A stretch of DNA of 64,000 nucleotides, taken from the NCBI RefSeq assembly GCF_018919205.1, contig NZ_JAHLQN010000001.1, positions 1 through 64,000 of the forward strand, read 5' to 3'. The DNA comes from Dysosmobacter acutus. GTDB taxonomy: Bacteria; Bacillota; Clostridia; Oscillospirales; Oscillospiraceae. Every line of letters begins with the position of its first letter. Position 1 is the stretch's first letter. A model generated the notes under the pieces. It was not told the origin of the DNA. It did not search any database and was given only the letters and a program-made list of their open reading frames with translations. The position numbers were made by a program, and so were the translations under genes. Positions 49,540 through 58,191 of the stretch are shown one piece after another.

Positions 49540-50427
49540 ATGAACAACAACACAAATATCCTCTCCGTCATTCAAGCCTCCTATGAATCCCTCAGCCGCA
49601 CCCAGCGAAGGATTGCGGACTATCTGCTCCAGCATCCAGACACCAGCTGCTTTTTCACCTTAAAACAGCTCTCCGCCGCCACCGGCACCACGGAGGCCAC
49701 CATCCTCAGCTTCTCCCGGCAGATCGGCTGTTCCGGCTTTCTGGACATGCGCAGCAAGCTGCAAAGCTACATTACCCAGTGGATGTCGCCCAACGAGAAG
49801 ATCAAAACTGCCATCTTAAAGGATGACGGGAAAAGCAATGTGAGCGCCGCCATCGCCGAATCTGAGATCAAGGCGCTGAAGCAGACCTTTGCCCATGTCA
49901 GCGAGGCGGATTTTGCCAAGGCCCTGTCACTGCTGAAAAACGCGGACCGGATTTATCTTTTGGCCTACGACTACGCGGCCATTGTCTCCAACGTGTTTGC
50001 CGAGCGGTTCCAGCGCCTCGGCGTGGATGTGGTCAACTTAGGGGGAAAGAGCATTCCCGACCTTTTGTACCACCTGGCGCTGCTCCAGCCGGACGACCTG
50101 CTGATTCTCTTCTCCTACGCGCCCTATACCCAGTTCCCCATCGCGCTGGCCCGCCACCTCCACGACGTCCAGGACGTCAAAATCCTCTGTTTTTCCGACA
50201 ACGTCTCCGCTGCCGGCGCACAGTTTGCGGATGTGGTGCTGACCAGCGTCACCAAAAACGCCATTTTCCTCAACTCCATGACCGCGCCCATCTCTCTCAT
50301 CAACCTGCTGGCCTCCATCTATGTCTCCGACAGCAAGGAACGCTATTCCGCCTTCAGCGAGAACCTCTCCCGTCTGCACAGCGTGCTTACGGAGACCTGC
50401 CCCAGCGCGGACCACTGGCTCGTCTGA
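49540..50427 (+). CDS. MurR/RpiR family transcriptional regulator
   Basis: A 295-aa regulator: N-terminal HTH_6 domain (SLSRTQRRIADYLLQ near residue 17, then LSAATGTTEATILSFSRQIGCSGFLDMR) and a C-terminal SIS domain (about 115-255: AERFQRLGVDVVNL and DDLLILFSYA). It is divergent from the symporter-creatininase-larA-malic enzyme operon and is the obvious candidate for its control. The ribosome binding site is weak. A bidirectional terminator follows. Confidence 0.88.
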   Translation: MNNNTNILSVIQASYESLSRTQRRIADYLLQHPDTSCFFTLKQLSAATGTTEATILSFSRQIGCSGFLDMRSKLQSYITQWMSPNEKIKTAILKDDGKSNVSAAIAESEIKALKQTFAHVSEADFAKALSLLKNADRIYLLAYDYAAIVSNVFAERFQRLGVDVVNLGGKSIPDLLYHLALLQPDDLLILFSYAPYTQFPIALARHLHDVQDVKILCFSDNVSAAGAQFADVVLTSVTKNAIFLNSMTAPISLINLLASIYVSDSKERYSAFSENLSRLHSVLTETCPSADHWLV

Positions 50428-50451
50428 CATGGATTTTACAGCAATGACTAA

Positions 50452-50488
50452 AAAAGCGGGCGCCGGACAAATGTCGGCGCCCGCTTTT
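50452..50488. terminator. Bidirectional terminator
   Basis: A 14-bp stem AAAAGCGGGCGCCG with a 9-nt loop and T-runs on both strands, between convergent RpiR and M20 genes. Confidence 0.88.
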
Positions 50489-50512
50489 CCCATATGAGTC
50501 AGAGAGAGGAGA

Positions 50513-51631
50513 TCACTTCAGTTCCAGCAGCCTGCCGACACAGCGGCAGAGGATTTGAACGCCAATGGGAAGGCAATCCGGGTTAAAGCGCATGTCCCGG
50601 CTGTGGAGCCCGGGAACCAGATCCGCCCCCAGGCCCATATAGGCCACGGGGATTCCCCCCTCCATATGGTAGGCGTGGAAATCCTCGCTGCCCAAGGTGT
50701 GCACCGGCGGCGCAACATCGCCCAACACTTCCCGGATGGCCTCCTCGCAGACCGCCACCAGCCCGGGGTCGTACTCCGCCGCATAACCATGGACTTTATC
50801 ACAACTCACGCGGCAGCCTACCTTTTCCCCGCTTTGATTGGCACATTCCAGCACCGCTTGGGTCAGCTGGTCCCCCAGGGCGTTGCTTTGGGCGCGCAGG
50901 TCAAAGGTCACGCTGCATCGCTCGGGGATCACGTTGTGCATGTTGCCGAAGCAATGGGCATTGGTGGCCTTTGCGGACCAGCTCTGATCGGTATGGATTT
51001 TCAAGCGGTCCACCTGGACAATGGTCTCCGCTGCCGCCGACAGCGCATTGACGCCCTCAAAGGGCCGGGCGCCGTGGGCCGCCTTTCCGTAAAACGTGAC
51101 CGTCATAGGGATGGTGGCCTGGTGCATCAGCTGCGCCGTGGCCTGGCCCAGGGGCAGTTCGGATTTTGGCCGCAGGTGCATGCCCAGCAGCCCGTCCAGA
51201 TGGGGCAGGCCCCCGTCCCGGACAACGGCGCTGGCGCCGCAGATCGTCTCCTCCGCCGGCTGAAACAGCAGATACAGCGTTCCCCTGCGGATCCCCTGTC
51301 TGGCCACCTGGGCTCCCGCCGCCAGCACCATGGCGCAGTGGGCGTCATGCCCGCAGGCATGGCACAGGGTTTTGCTGCCGTCTTCGTTGTTGAATTCCAG
51401 GGCGTCCATATCCGCCCGCAGCCCGATGGACAGTCCCGGCTCCGACCCGTGCAGGGCAGCCAGCAGGCCTGTCCCGGCAATGGAACGGACTTCAAACCCC
51501 AGTGACTCCAGCCTGGACCGCAGATACCCCGAGGTCTGATATTCATGAAATCCAATTTCCGGAATCTGATGCAGCCGCTTCCAATCTTCCATCAGCTGTT
51601 CTGTTTCGACTTGTATATTGATGGGAATCAC
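50513..51631 (-). CDS. M20 family amidohydrolase
   Basis: An M20D-type dinuclear metallohydrolase of about 372 aa with intact ligands: LCHACGHDAHC, FQPAEETICG, GMHLRP and TLGSEDFHAY. It probably hydrolyses N-acyl amino acids or amide conjugates. The in-frame ATG at 51670 lies inside the -10 element of its own promoter, so translation must start downstream; GTG 51631 is proposed, with ATG 51592 possible. Neither has a clear ribosome binding site, so the exact N-terminus is uncertain. Divergent from the NIF3-like gene. Confidence 0.88.
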   Translation of the reverse strand: MIPINIQVETEQLMEDWKRLHQIPEIGFHEYQTSGYLRSRLESLGFEVRSIAGTGLLAALHGSEPGLSIGLRADMDALEFNNEDGSKTLCHACGHDAHCAMVLAAGAQVARQGIRRGTLYLLFQPAEETICGASAVVRDGGLPHLDGLLGMHLRPKSELPLGQATAQLMHQATIPMTVTFYGKAAHGARPFEGVNALSAAAETIVQVDRLKIHTDQSWSAKATNAHCFGNMHNVIPERCSVTFDLRAQSNALGDQLTQAVLECANQSGEKVGCRVSCDKVHGYAAEYDPGLVAVCEEAIREVLGDVAPPVHTLGSEDFHAYHMEGGIPVAYMGLGADLVPGLHSRDMRFNPDCLPIGVQILCRCVGRLLELK

Positions 51632-51665
51632 CTCATTTATTGGCTTCTGAACTCTTATGGATTCT

Positions 51666-51694
51666 ATCATAGCGCATCACATTTTTAATGTCAA
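51666..51694 (-). promoter_or_regulatory. Promoter of M20 gene
   Basis: On the minus strand consensus TTGACA (51694-51689), a 17-bp spacer and TATGAT (51671-51666). Confidence 0.75.
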
Positions 51695-51705
51695 TGAAAT
51701 AATAT

Positions 51706-51733
51706 TTGATTTTTTTATTGTATATGCTATAAT
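51706..51733 (+). promoter_or_regulatory. Promoter of NIF3-like gene
   Basis: TTGATT (51706-51711), a 16-bp spacer and perfect TATAAT (51728-51733). It is only 11 bp from the divergent promoter, so one bound regulator could affect both. Confidence 0.75.
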
Positions 51734-51764
51734 AACTCATAAATTCAATAAGGGAGTGAATAGT

Positions 51765-52583
51765 ATGGCAAAACCAAACCTGGTTCCTGCGGAGTTTCTA
51801 TACGACCGCCTCACTGAGCAGTTCAAACCGGACCGGTGCACGGACATTTTTGACAAGATCGGCGTACAGGAGCACAACACGGACTACATCTCCAAAGTCT
51901 ACACCGCAACCTTTGCCAATCCCGCTGTCATTGAGAACATCCTCTCCCGCGGCGAGGAACATGTGATGCTGTTCTGCCACCATCCCCGGCCGCCTATGCC
52001 CAGCCTGCAGGAGGGCTATGGCATGGTGCCCCAGGAGCTGCTGGACCGGATGAAGGCGCAGCAGGTCAGCTTTTTCTCCTTCCACATCCCCCTTGATGTG
52101 GCGGGCCCCTACTCTCCCGGCAACACGCTGGCCCGCGCCATGGGCACCAACCCCTATGACACCTGGTATCCTCAAAACGGCGCTCTTTTGGGCGCGCTTT
52201 GCCAGTCCGGATTTGAAACCGTGGACGAGCTGGAGCACCGCTTTGCCGCCACGGTGGGCCACCGGGTCAGCCGTTACTCCTATGGCAGCAACACGCTGAC
52301 CGACGGCAAATTCGCCGTCATGGCCGGTATCTCCAGAAGCACGGACGCTTACCGATTCCTAAGGGAAAACCGGATTAACGTCCTGGTGACCGGCGTCACC
52401 GCCCCCACCGTGGAATGGAGCCAAGCCATCCATGAGGCGGCCAGGGAGCACCATGTCACCCTGTTGGGCGGCACCCACTACTCCACAGAGAAGTTCGCCC
52501 TGATGTCGCTGTGCCCCTATTTCCGCAACCTGGGAGTGGAGGCAGAGTTCATTGACGAGACTCCGGATCTTGCCGAGCTGTAG
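51765..52583 (+). CDS. NIF3-like dinuclear metal-centre protein
   Basis: A 272-aa protein of the NIF3/YbgI family (hexameric, dinuclear metal). LFCHHPRPPM near residue 69 and FFSFHIPLDVA near 104 supply the first His/Asp ligands, and LLGGTHYSTEKFAL near 235 the second His and Glu. The family is sometimes annotated as GTP cyclohydrolase I type 2 but its activity is mostly unknown; amidase or hydrolase activities have been suggested. AAGGGAGTGAATAGT precedes the ATG. Regulation with the divergent M20 gene is likely. Confidence 0.85.
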   Translation: MAKPNLVPAEFLYDRLTEQFKPDRCTDIFDKIGVQEHNTDYISKVYTATFANPAVIENILSRGEEHVMLFCHHPRPPMPSLQEGYGMVPQELLDRMKAQQVSFFSFHIPLDVAGPYSPGNTLARAMGTNPYDTWYPQNGALLGALCQSGFETVDELEHRFAATVGHRVSRYSYGSNTLTDGKFAVMAGISRSTDAYRFLRENRINVLVTGVTAPTVEWSQAIHEAAREHHVTLLGGTHYSTEKFALMSLCPYFRNLGVEAEFIDETPDLAEL

Positions 52584-52652
52584 ACCTTTTTCCCATCAGG
52601 CCGCGGCCCCCGCTCCCCTGCCCTGTACCTCGCGTCAGAAAAAAAGCCGCAA

Positions 52653-52687
52653 AGACAGCCGCCCTAAAAGGGCGGCTGTCTCTTTTT
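52653..52687. terminator. Bidirectional terminator
   Basis: A 13-bp stem AGACAGCCGCCCT with an AAA loop and T-runs on both strands, between convergent genes. Confidence 0.88.
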
Positions 52688-52695
52688 CAAGGTCT

Positions 52696-53148
52696 CTATT
52701 TCAAGTATCCATCCACCTGCTCATTGGCGCTGTCGGCATCTGCGCAGACCACCGCGATCACGTACACGCCCGACTGCCGGGCCACGGCGTTTTTCAATTT
52801 CTCCGCCTCGTCCGGCATGTAGTCCGCATAACTTTCCCGGCGGTCGGAAAAGCGCTGTTGGACCTGCTCCAGGATTGCTTTGGCTCCATCCTCATCCCTG
52901 GCCTCAAACACCGCCACCTCATCCGCCGAGGCGCCGCTGCTGGCATAGGCCGCCGTGGAGGTCCCTTCCGGCAGGTCCGGGTACATGGTTGCCGCGATAT
53001 CGCTGTCAATGGCAAAGATGTCTCCGCCAAAGAGATTGCTTTGGGCCAGCTCGTCGGCCGTGGCCTGGATATCCAGGGTGATCTGCTGCGTGCCGCAGGC
53101 GCTCAGCAGCAGTATCACCGCACCCAGCAGGGCTGCTGTTCGTTTCAT
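52696..53148 (-). CDS. DUF4358 family lipoprotein
   Basis: A 150-aa lipoprotein (signal peptide with lipobox LSAC, Cys18). DUF4358 features are visible: a helical ADELAQSNLFGG start, an MYPDLPEG segment, EVAVFEARDEDGAKAILEQVQQR near residue 80 and VYVIAVVCADADSANEQV near the end. Its ATG overlaps the stop of the SGNH hydrolase gene, and the two families often occur together near cell-envelope O-acetylation genes. Precise role unknown. Confidence 0.88.
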   Translation of the reverse strand: MKRTAALLGAVILLLSACGTQQITLDIQATADELAQSNLFGGDIFAIDSDIAATMYPDLPEGTSTAAYASSGASADEVAVFEARDEDGAKAILEQVQQRFSDRRESYADYMPDEAEKLKNAVARQSGVYVIAVVCADADSANEQVDGYLK

Positions 53149-54044
53149 TTTTCCAATCCCTCAATCGTATGTGTTTTTAAATAGGCGAGCCAGATCTTGC
53201 AGTACTCCGGCACCAGGTGCTCCCCGTCAAAGGAAGCCTCCGGAGGGAGATTTCCCTCCCCGTCGGACACCGCCTCCGCCACGTTGACGTAAGCCGCGTC
53301 CTTCTCCTCCGCCAGCTCCAGCAGAAGGTCGTTGTACATGCGGATCCGTTCGTTGCTGATATAGGTGCCTTCCTCATCCTTGGCTTTGCTCACCGGCAGG
53401 ATGGACTGAATATAGATCAGCGCGTCGGGGTTGATCTCCCGGATGCGGTCGATGATCCGGCCGTACTGCTCCTGGTATTGCTCCGGATAAACCCAGCCCA
53501 ATTCATTCATGCCCAGCATGATATAAGCCTTGGCAAACTGCTTGGTAGCCAGCGCGTCCATCATCGTCATCTTTTTCCCGTTCACGGTGACAGTCTTTTT
53601 GTTAAACGCCTCGCTGACCGTCAGACCCACCGTGGTCAGAGACTGGCTGCCCTTCAGCCCAGAGTACAGCATAAATCCCTCTGTGCGGGAGTTTCCAATA
53701 AAAATGGCGTCGGAGAAATAGTCGTCCTCCACCGCCGCGCTCTCCGCCACCACGCAGGTCTTCTCCTCCGGCCGCAGCGTCTCCTGCTGTAGCACCTCCT
53801 CCTGCACGGAGTCGGTCTCCTTCGCCTGCTGCCGCTTTCCGATGGTGACGATCCGCTTGGTCCGCTTCTGCGCCTGAGGCACGGTGCTCCCGGCCCCCGG
53901 AAGCTGCGTCTGATCCGTTGGAACCGCGGTGCCGCTTCCCTGTACCAGCGTGGTCAGCACCACTGTCAAAAGCAATATGCAAACAACGGCCGGAATGCTC
54001 CAGCGCCCTGTTCTCTTGTGATAGTATCTCCTCTTCCCCGCCAT
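53145..54044 (-). CDS. Membrane-anchored SGNH/GDSL hydrolase family protein
   Basis: A 299-aa protein with a basic N-terminus, one membrane anchor (about 16-36), a low-complexity Gln/Glu/Lys linker (40-105) and a C-terminal SGNH domain. The nucleophile block is IFIGNSRTEGF (Ser in GNSR, near residue 119), the oxyanion Asn in LGMNELG near 175, and DGEHLVPEY near 272 carries the Asp-His pair. It likely deacetylates or acetylates a cell-surface polymer. Co-translated with the DUF4358 lipoprotein. Confidence 0.85.
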   Translation of the reverse strand: MAGKRRYYHKRTGRWSIPAVVCILLLTVVLTTLVQGSGTAVPTDQTQLPGAGSTVPQAQKRTKRIVTIGKRQQAKETDSVQEEVLQQETLRPEEKTCVVAESAAVEDDYFSDAIFIGNSRTEGFMLYSGLKGSQSLTTVGLTVSEAFNKKTVTVNGKKMTMMDALATKQFAKAYIMLGMNELGWVYPEQYQEQYGRIIDRIREINPDALIYIQSILPVSKAKDEEGTYISNERIRMYNDLLLELAEEKDAAYVNVAEAVSDGEGNLPPEASFDGEHLVPEYCKIWLAYLKTHTIEGLEK

Positions 54045-54194
54045 GTGATTCCCCTTCTTTTGATCTTATTTTCTATTCTACAACAAAAGACGACAAAATG
54101 CGTTAAAAAGTTGAAACAAAGTTATAACAAATTTTCCGAATTTTTTGTATGAACCAAATCCATTCAACCGGTTGCTCCGCGACAGGTGAATTTC

Positions 54195-54223
54195 TTGACT
54201 TTCCCCCTTTGAAAGGTTATACT
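54195..54223 (+). promoter_or_regulatory. moaA promoter
   Basis: TTGACT (54195-54200), a 17-bp spacer and TATACT (54218-54223), 33 bp before the moaA start. No molybdenum-cofactor riboswitch-like structure fits in so short a leader. Confidence 0.75.
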
Positions 54224-54256
54224 TTTTAAAAAACAACGTGAGAGGAGGAACGTTCA

Positions 54257-55201
54257 GTGAAGGACGGACACATGCGGGACATCCGGTATCTCCGGCTGTC
54301 GGTTACGGACCTTTGCAACTACCGCTGCCAGTACTGCATGGCGCCGGAGGGCGTGGAGAAGCGGCCTCACAACGATATCCTCTCTGTGGAGGAGTGCGTG
54401 GAAATCGGCGGAGCCGCGGTCTCCTGCGGCATCCGGAAAATCCGCCTCACCGGCGGCGAACCCCTGGTGCGGCGCGGGATCGTGGACATCTGCCGGGGGC
54501 TCTCGGCGCTGAGCGGCCTGGAGGAGCTGTGCCTGACCACCAACGGGAGCCTCCTCCCCCAGTTGGCCGGTCCCCTGCGCCGCGCCGGCGTGGACCGGCT
54601 GAACCTCTCCTTGGACACTCTGCGGCCCCGGCGGTTTCAGGAGATCACCCGCCTGGGCTTCCTTGACCAGGCGCTGGAGGGAATCCGGGCTGCGGAGGAG
54701 GCGGGATTTCCCCGCCTGAAGCTGAACGTGGTGCTGATGGGCGGCATCAACGACGACGAAATCCCCGACTTTATTGAGTTGACCCGCACCCACCCTTGGG
54801 AGGTCCGGTTCATCGAGCTGATGCCTATGGGCCCCTGCGCCGGATGGGACAGCTCCCGTTTCCTCTCCGCCGACGAGGTGCTTCGCCGTTTCGGCGGCCT
54901 GATCCCCCTGAAGGACTCAGGGGTGGCCCGGCGGTTCCAGGTGCCCGGCTGGGCCGGCACGGTGGGCCTCATCGAACCCATGAGCCACCGGTTCTGCGGT
55001 ACCTGCGACCGCATCCGCGTCACCGCCGACGGGAGGCTCAAGGCCTGTCTCCACTCCCGGCAGGAGCTTGAGCTGCGTGGACTTCACGGCAAGGCGCTCC
55101 TTGAGGCCATCCGCCGGGGCATCGCCTCCAAACCGGGGTGTCATCACCTGACGGAGGATGGCAGCGAAACGCCCCGATGCATGAATGAGATTGGAGGATA
55201 A
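54257..55201 (+). CDS. moaA: GTP 3',8-cyclase MoaA
   Basis: A 314-aa radical SAM enzyme for the first step of molybdenum cofactor synthesis (GTP to 3',8-cyclo-7,8-dihydro-GTP). The N-terminal cluster is [15 protein letters not shown] follows near residue 64, the C-terminal cluster uses FCGTC and a later Cys in KACLHS, and the protein ends in the essential Gly-Gly. The GTG start at 54257 has GAGGAGG 8 nt upstream; the ATG 15 nt later is possible. First gene of the Mo operon. Confidence 0.95.
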   Translation: MKDGHMRDIRYLRLSVTDLCNYRCQYCMAPEGVEKRPHNDILSVEECVEIGGAAVSCGIRKIRLTGGEPLVRRGIVDICRGLSALSGLEELCLTTNGSLLPQLAGPLRRAGVDRLNLSLDTLRPRRFQEITRLGFLDQALEGIRAAEEAGFPRLKLNVVLMGGINDDEIPDFIELTRTHPWEVRFIELMPMGPCAGWDSSRFLSADEVLRRFGGLIPLKDSGVARRFQVPGWAGTVGLIEPMSHRFCGTCDRIRVTADGRLKACLHSRQELELRGLHGKALLEAIRRGIASKPGCHHLTEDGSETPRCMNEIGG

Positions 55202-55203
55202 CA

Positions 55204-55689
55204 ATGTCGGACTTGACTCATTTCAACGGCCAGGGACGCTCCCGCATGGTGGATGTGACCGGAAAAGAACTCACTCACCGGACCGCGTCCGCCGCCGGAG
55301 CGGTGGCGGTCAGCGCGGAGGTGCTGGAGCGCATCCGCTCCGGCACAGTGAAAAAAGGCGACGTGCTGGCCGTGGCCCAGGTGGCTGGGATCATGGCCGC
55401 AAAGCGCTGCTGGGAGCTGATCCCCATGTGTCACCCTTTGTCCCTCACCGGCGTGGATCTATCCTTTTCCCTGGAGGAGGACCCCTGCCGGGTGGAGATC
55501 CGCTCCCATGTCTCCTGCGACGGCGTCACCGGCGTGGAGATGGAGGCGCTGACCGCGGTCTCGGCGGCCGCGCTGACGATTTATGATATGTGCAAGGCCA
55601 TGCAGAAAGACATGGTCATCGGCCCCATCCGCCTGCTACGCAAGACCGGAGGCAAGAGCGGGGACTACTGCGCGCGGGAGGAGGAATGA
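55204..55689 (+). CDS. moaC: Cyclic pyranopterin monophosphate synthase MoaC
   Basis: A 161-aa enzyme that rearranges the MoaA product into cyclic pyranopterin monophosphate. [28 protein letters not shown] (active-site His/Lys region), [23 protein letters not shown] and the terminal KTGGKSG are diagnostic. Starts 2 bp after moaA; GGAGG precedes. Confidence 0.96.
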   Translation: MSDLTHFNGQGRSRMVDVTGKELTHRTASAAGAVAVSAEVLERIRSGTVKKGDVLAVAQVAGIMAAKRCWELIPMCHPLSLTGVDLSFSLEEDPCRVEIRSHVSCDGVTGVEMEALTAVSAAALTIYDMCKAMQKDMVIGPIRLLRKTGGKSGDYCAREEE

Positions 55690-55691
55690 AT

Positions 55692-56141
55692 ATGGCTCAG
55701 GTGGTTTCCGTAAACATCAGCCTTCGCAAGGGCGAGCAGAAACACCCGGTGGGCGCGATTCAGCTGAAGCTGCGCCACGGCATTGTGGGCGACGCCCACG
55801 CCGGAGACTGGCACCGGCAGATCAGCCTCCTGGCGGAGGAGAGCGTGGACACCATGCGCCGCCCGGACCTGACTCTGGACCCGGGCGCCTTTGCCGAGAA
55901 CATCAACACCAGGGGCATCTGCCTCAAAGCCCTTCCGGTGGGCGCCTGTCTGCGCATCGGGGAGGCGGTGGTGGAGGTGACCCAGATCGGCAAGGAGTGC
56001 CACGGCGACTGCGCTATTAAGAAGGCGGCTGGAAAATGCGTCATGCCCACGGAGGGCATCTTTGCCGTCGTCCGCCGGGAGGGCACGGTGCGCCCCGGCG
56101 ACACCATCGAACGTTTGGAGGGCGGATATGAAGCAGATTGA
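55692..56141 (+). CDS. MOSC domain protein
   Basis: A 149-aa stand-alone MOSC (molybdenum cofactor sulfurase C-terminal-like) domain. GIVGDAHAGDWHRQISLL near residue 28 and EVTQIGKECHGDCAI near 95, with the conserved Cys, are typical. Such proteins are thought to handle sulfurated or bound molybdenum cofactor. ATG 55692 fits the GAGGAGG spacing better than ATG 55686. Overlaps the next gene by 14 bp. Confidence 0.9.
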   Translation: MAQVVSVNISLRKGEQKHPVGAIQLKLRHGIVGDAHAGDWHRQISLLAEESVDTMRRPDLTLDPGAFAENINTRGICLKALPVGACLRIGEAVVEVTQIGKECHGDCAIKKAAGKCVMPTEGIFAVVRREGTVRPGDTIERLEGGYEAD

Positions 56142-57147
56142 AACGAGGCGTGCTGTGGGCCACGTTTTGTGCCACGACCTTACGCAGATCATCCCCGGCC
56201 AATACAAGGACGCCCGGTTCCGCAAGGGCCATGTGGTGACGGAGGCGGATATTCCCGTGCTCCTTTCCATGGGCAAGGAACACCTGTACGTCTGGGAGAT
56301 GACGCCGGGCATGGTCCACGAAAACGACGCGGCAGAGCGCCTGGCCGCCCTGTGCCGGGGGGAGGGGATGATCCTCTCAGAGGCAAAGGAGGGCAAGATC
56401 GAACTCACCGCCGCATACGACGGCCTCTTCCGGGTGGATGAACGGCGGCTGAACGATGTCAACAGCGTGGAGGACGTCATGGTGGCCACCCGCCACGGCA
56501 ACACGGCGGTCCGCAGGGGCGACAAGCTCTGCGGCACCCGGGTGATCCCCCTGGTGATCGCCGAGGAAAAACTTTTCGCCGCCGAGGAGGCCGCCGGCGG
56601 CTCCCCCTTGCTGGAGCTGCTTCCCTACCGGCTGAAGCGGGCCGCCGTGGTCACCACCGGCAGCGAGGTGAAAAATGGCCTCATTGAGGACCGGTTCACA
56701 CCGGTGGTGGTGGAGAAGCTCAGAGCCTACGGCATCGAAACCGTGGCCCAGATCAACTCCGGCGACGGCGTGGAGCAGGTGGCCGGGGCCATTGCCAAGA
56801 TGCGTTCGCTGGACATCGACCTGCTGCTGTGCACCGGCGGCATGAGTGTGGACCCGGACGACAGCACGCCGGGCGGCATCCGCGCCTCCGGCGCCCGGAT
56901 CGTCACCTACGGCGCGCCGGTGCTGCCCGGCGCCATGTTCCTGCTGGGCTATTACGACGACGGCCTTCCGGTGATGGGCCTGCCCGGCTGCGTCATGTAT
57001 GCCGGCGCCACGGTCTTTGACCTGGTCCTGCCCCGGGTGGCGGCAGGCGTCCGCGTGACCCGGGCGGACATCGTGGCCCTGGGCAACGGGGGGCTGTGCC
57101 TTGGCTGCAGACCCTGCCACTGGCCCAACTGTCCCTTCGGCAAATAA
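56128..57147 (+). CDS. Molybdopterin-binding (MoeA/MoCF-like) protein with Cys-rich tail
   Basis: A 339-aa protein with an N-terminal region (1-165) of the MoeA-like type found in Clostridia and a MogA/MoeA-fold molybdopterin-binding domain (about 170-320: VVTTGSEVKNGLIEDRFTP, INSGDGVEQV, LLCTGGMSVDPDD, VMGLPGCVMY). It may act in adenylyl-molybdopterin handling or molybdate insertion. The last 20 residues hold four Cys (LCLGCRPCHWPNCPFG), suggesting a metal site. The start overlaps the MOSC gene. Confidence 0.88.
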   Translation: MKQIETRRAVGHVLCHDLTQIIPGQYKDARFRKGHVVTEADIPVLLSMGKEHLYVWEMTPGMVHENDAAERLAALCRGEGMILSEAKEGKIELTAAYDGLFRVDERRLNDVNSVEDVMVATRHGNTAVRRGDKLCGTRVIPLVIAEEKLFAAEEAAGGSPLLELLPYRLKRAAVVTTGSEVKNGLIEDRFTPVVVEKLRAYGIETVAQINSGDGVEQVAGAIAKMRSLDIDLLLCTGGMSVDPDDSTPGGIRASGARIVTYGAPVLPGAMFLLGYYDDGLPVMGLPGCVMYAGATVFDLVLPRVAAGVRVTRADIVALGNGGLCLGCRPCHWPNCPFGK

Positions 57148-57150
57148 TAA

Positions 57151-57173
57151 GGCGCCGGGTTTCCGGCGCCCCT
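57151..57173 (+). terminator. Hairpin after MoeA-like gene
   Basis: An 8-bp stem GGCGCCGG/CCGGCGCC with a GTTT loop and a short CCTTT tail; probably a partial terminator before modA. Confidence 0.6.
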
Positions 57174-57253
57174 TTACCCATTCGTTATTCTCTTGTAAAT
57201 ACCACGTTTTCATACGGGCCCGGTTCATATTGCATCAGAAAGGAATATTTTTT

Positions 57254-58117
57254 ATGAAGAAGCTGTTTTCACTGCTCCTGACCCTGACTCTCTCCCTTAC
57301 CGCCTGCGGCAGCGGCGGAGGATCCGCCGGCTCCTCCGGAAGCGCCGGTTCCCTGGATTCCTCCCAGGCCGATCCGGTGGAGCTCACCGTCTTTGCCGCG
57401 GCCTCCATGACCGAAACCATTGACCAGATCATCCATCTCTACAGGGAGGAGGCGCCCAACGTCACCATCCTTGCCAACTACGACTCCTCCGGCACACTGC
57501 TCAAGCAGATCAGGGAGGGGGCCGACTGCGACCTCTTTATCTCCGCCTCCCCCACCCAGATGAATGCCCTGGACGGCTCTCTCAAGGATGACGCGGAGAA
57601 AAATCCCGACGGCCTGGACATGATCAACTCCCAAACCCGCATCGACCTGCTGGAGAACAAGGTGACTCTGGCCGTACCCAAGGGCAACCCCAAGGGCATC
57701 GGGAGCTTCGATGAGCTGTCGGAGCTGCTCAAAAGCGGGGACGTCCTGCTGGCCGTGGGCAACAGCGATGTTCCGGTGGGCCAGTACACGCTGAAGCTCT
57801 TTGACTATTACGGTCTGGACGAGGCCGCCCTGAACGGCGCCCAGGTGCTGACCTATGGCTCCAATGTGAAGGAGGTCACCACCCAGGTGGCGGAGAGTGC
57901 CGTGGACTGCGGCATCATCTATGCCACCGACGCCTTCTCTGAAGGTCTGGAGGTGGTGGACGAGGCCACGCAGGAGATGTGCGGCCAGGTGATCTACCCC
58001 GCGGCCGTGCTGCGCGGCAGCGCCCACAGCGGTGAGGCAAAGGCGTTTTTGGACTATCTGCGGACCGAGCCCTGCGCCCAGGTCTTCGAAAGCGTGGGCT
58101 TTACGATGATGCAGTAA
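57254..58117 (+). CDS. modA: Molybdate ABC transporter substrate-binding protein
   Basis: A 287-aa lipoprotein (lipobox LTAC, Cys17) followed by a Gly/Ser linker and the ModA domain. FAAASMTETIDQI near residue 52, YDSSGTLLKQIREGADCDLFISASPTQM near 77-100 and VPVGQYTLK near 173 form the oxyanion-binding site. It delivers molybdate (or tungstate) to ModB. AAAGGAATATTTTTT precedes the ATG. Separated from modB by a hairpin. Confidence 0.93.
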   Translation: MKKLFSLLLTLTLSLTACGSGGGSAGSSGSAGSLDSSQADPVELTVFAAASMTETIDQIIHLYREEAPNVTILANYDSSGTLLKQIREGADCDLFISASPTQMNALDGSLKDDAEKNPDGLDMINSQTRIDLLENKVTLAVPKGNPKGIGSFDELSELLKSGDVLLAVGNSDVPVGQYTLKLFDYYGLDEAALNGAQVLTYGSNVKEVTTQVAESAVDCGIIYATDAFSEGLEVVDEATQEMCGQVIYPAAVLRGSAHSGEAKAFLDYLRTEPCAQVFESVGFTMMQ

Positions 58118-58135
58118 TCTGCTATCCTATATGGC

Positions 58136-58165
58136 AAAAGCCGGACAGGCGCTGTCCGGTCTTTT
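58136..58165 (+). terminator. Attenuator-like hairpin between modA and modB
   Basis: An 8-bp stem CCGGACAG/CTGTCCGG (extended by AAAAG/TCTTTT) with a GCG loop ends in TCTTTT. Within an operon it would give more binding protein than membrane components. Confidence 0.65.
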
Positions 58166-58191
58166 CAAATCACTGCGGAGGTGATGCTCCT

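Noticed and set aside
54045-54256. Molybdenum cofactor riboswitch upstream of moaA
   Set aside because: The mapped promoter leaves only about 25-30 nt of leader, too short for that RNA.
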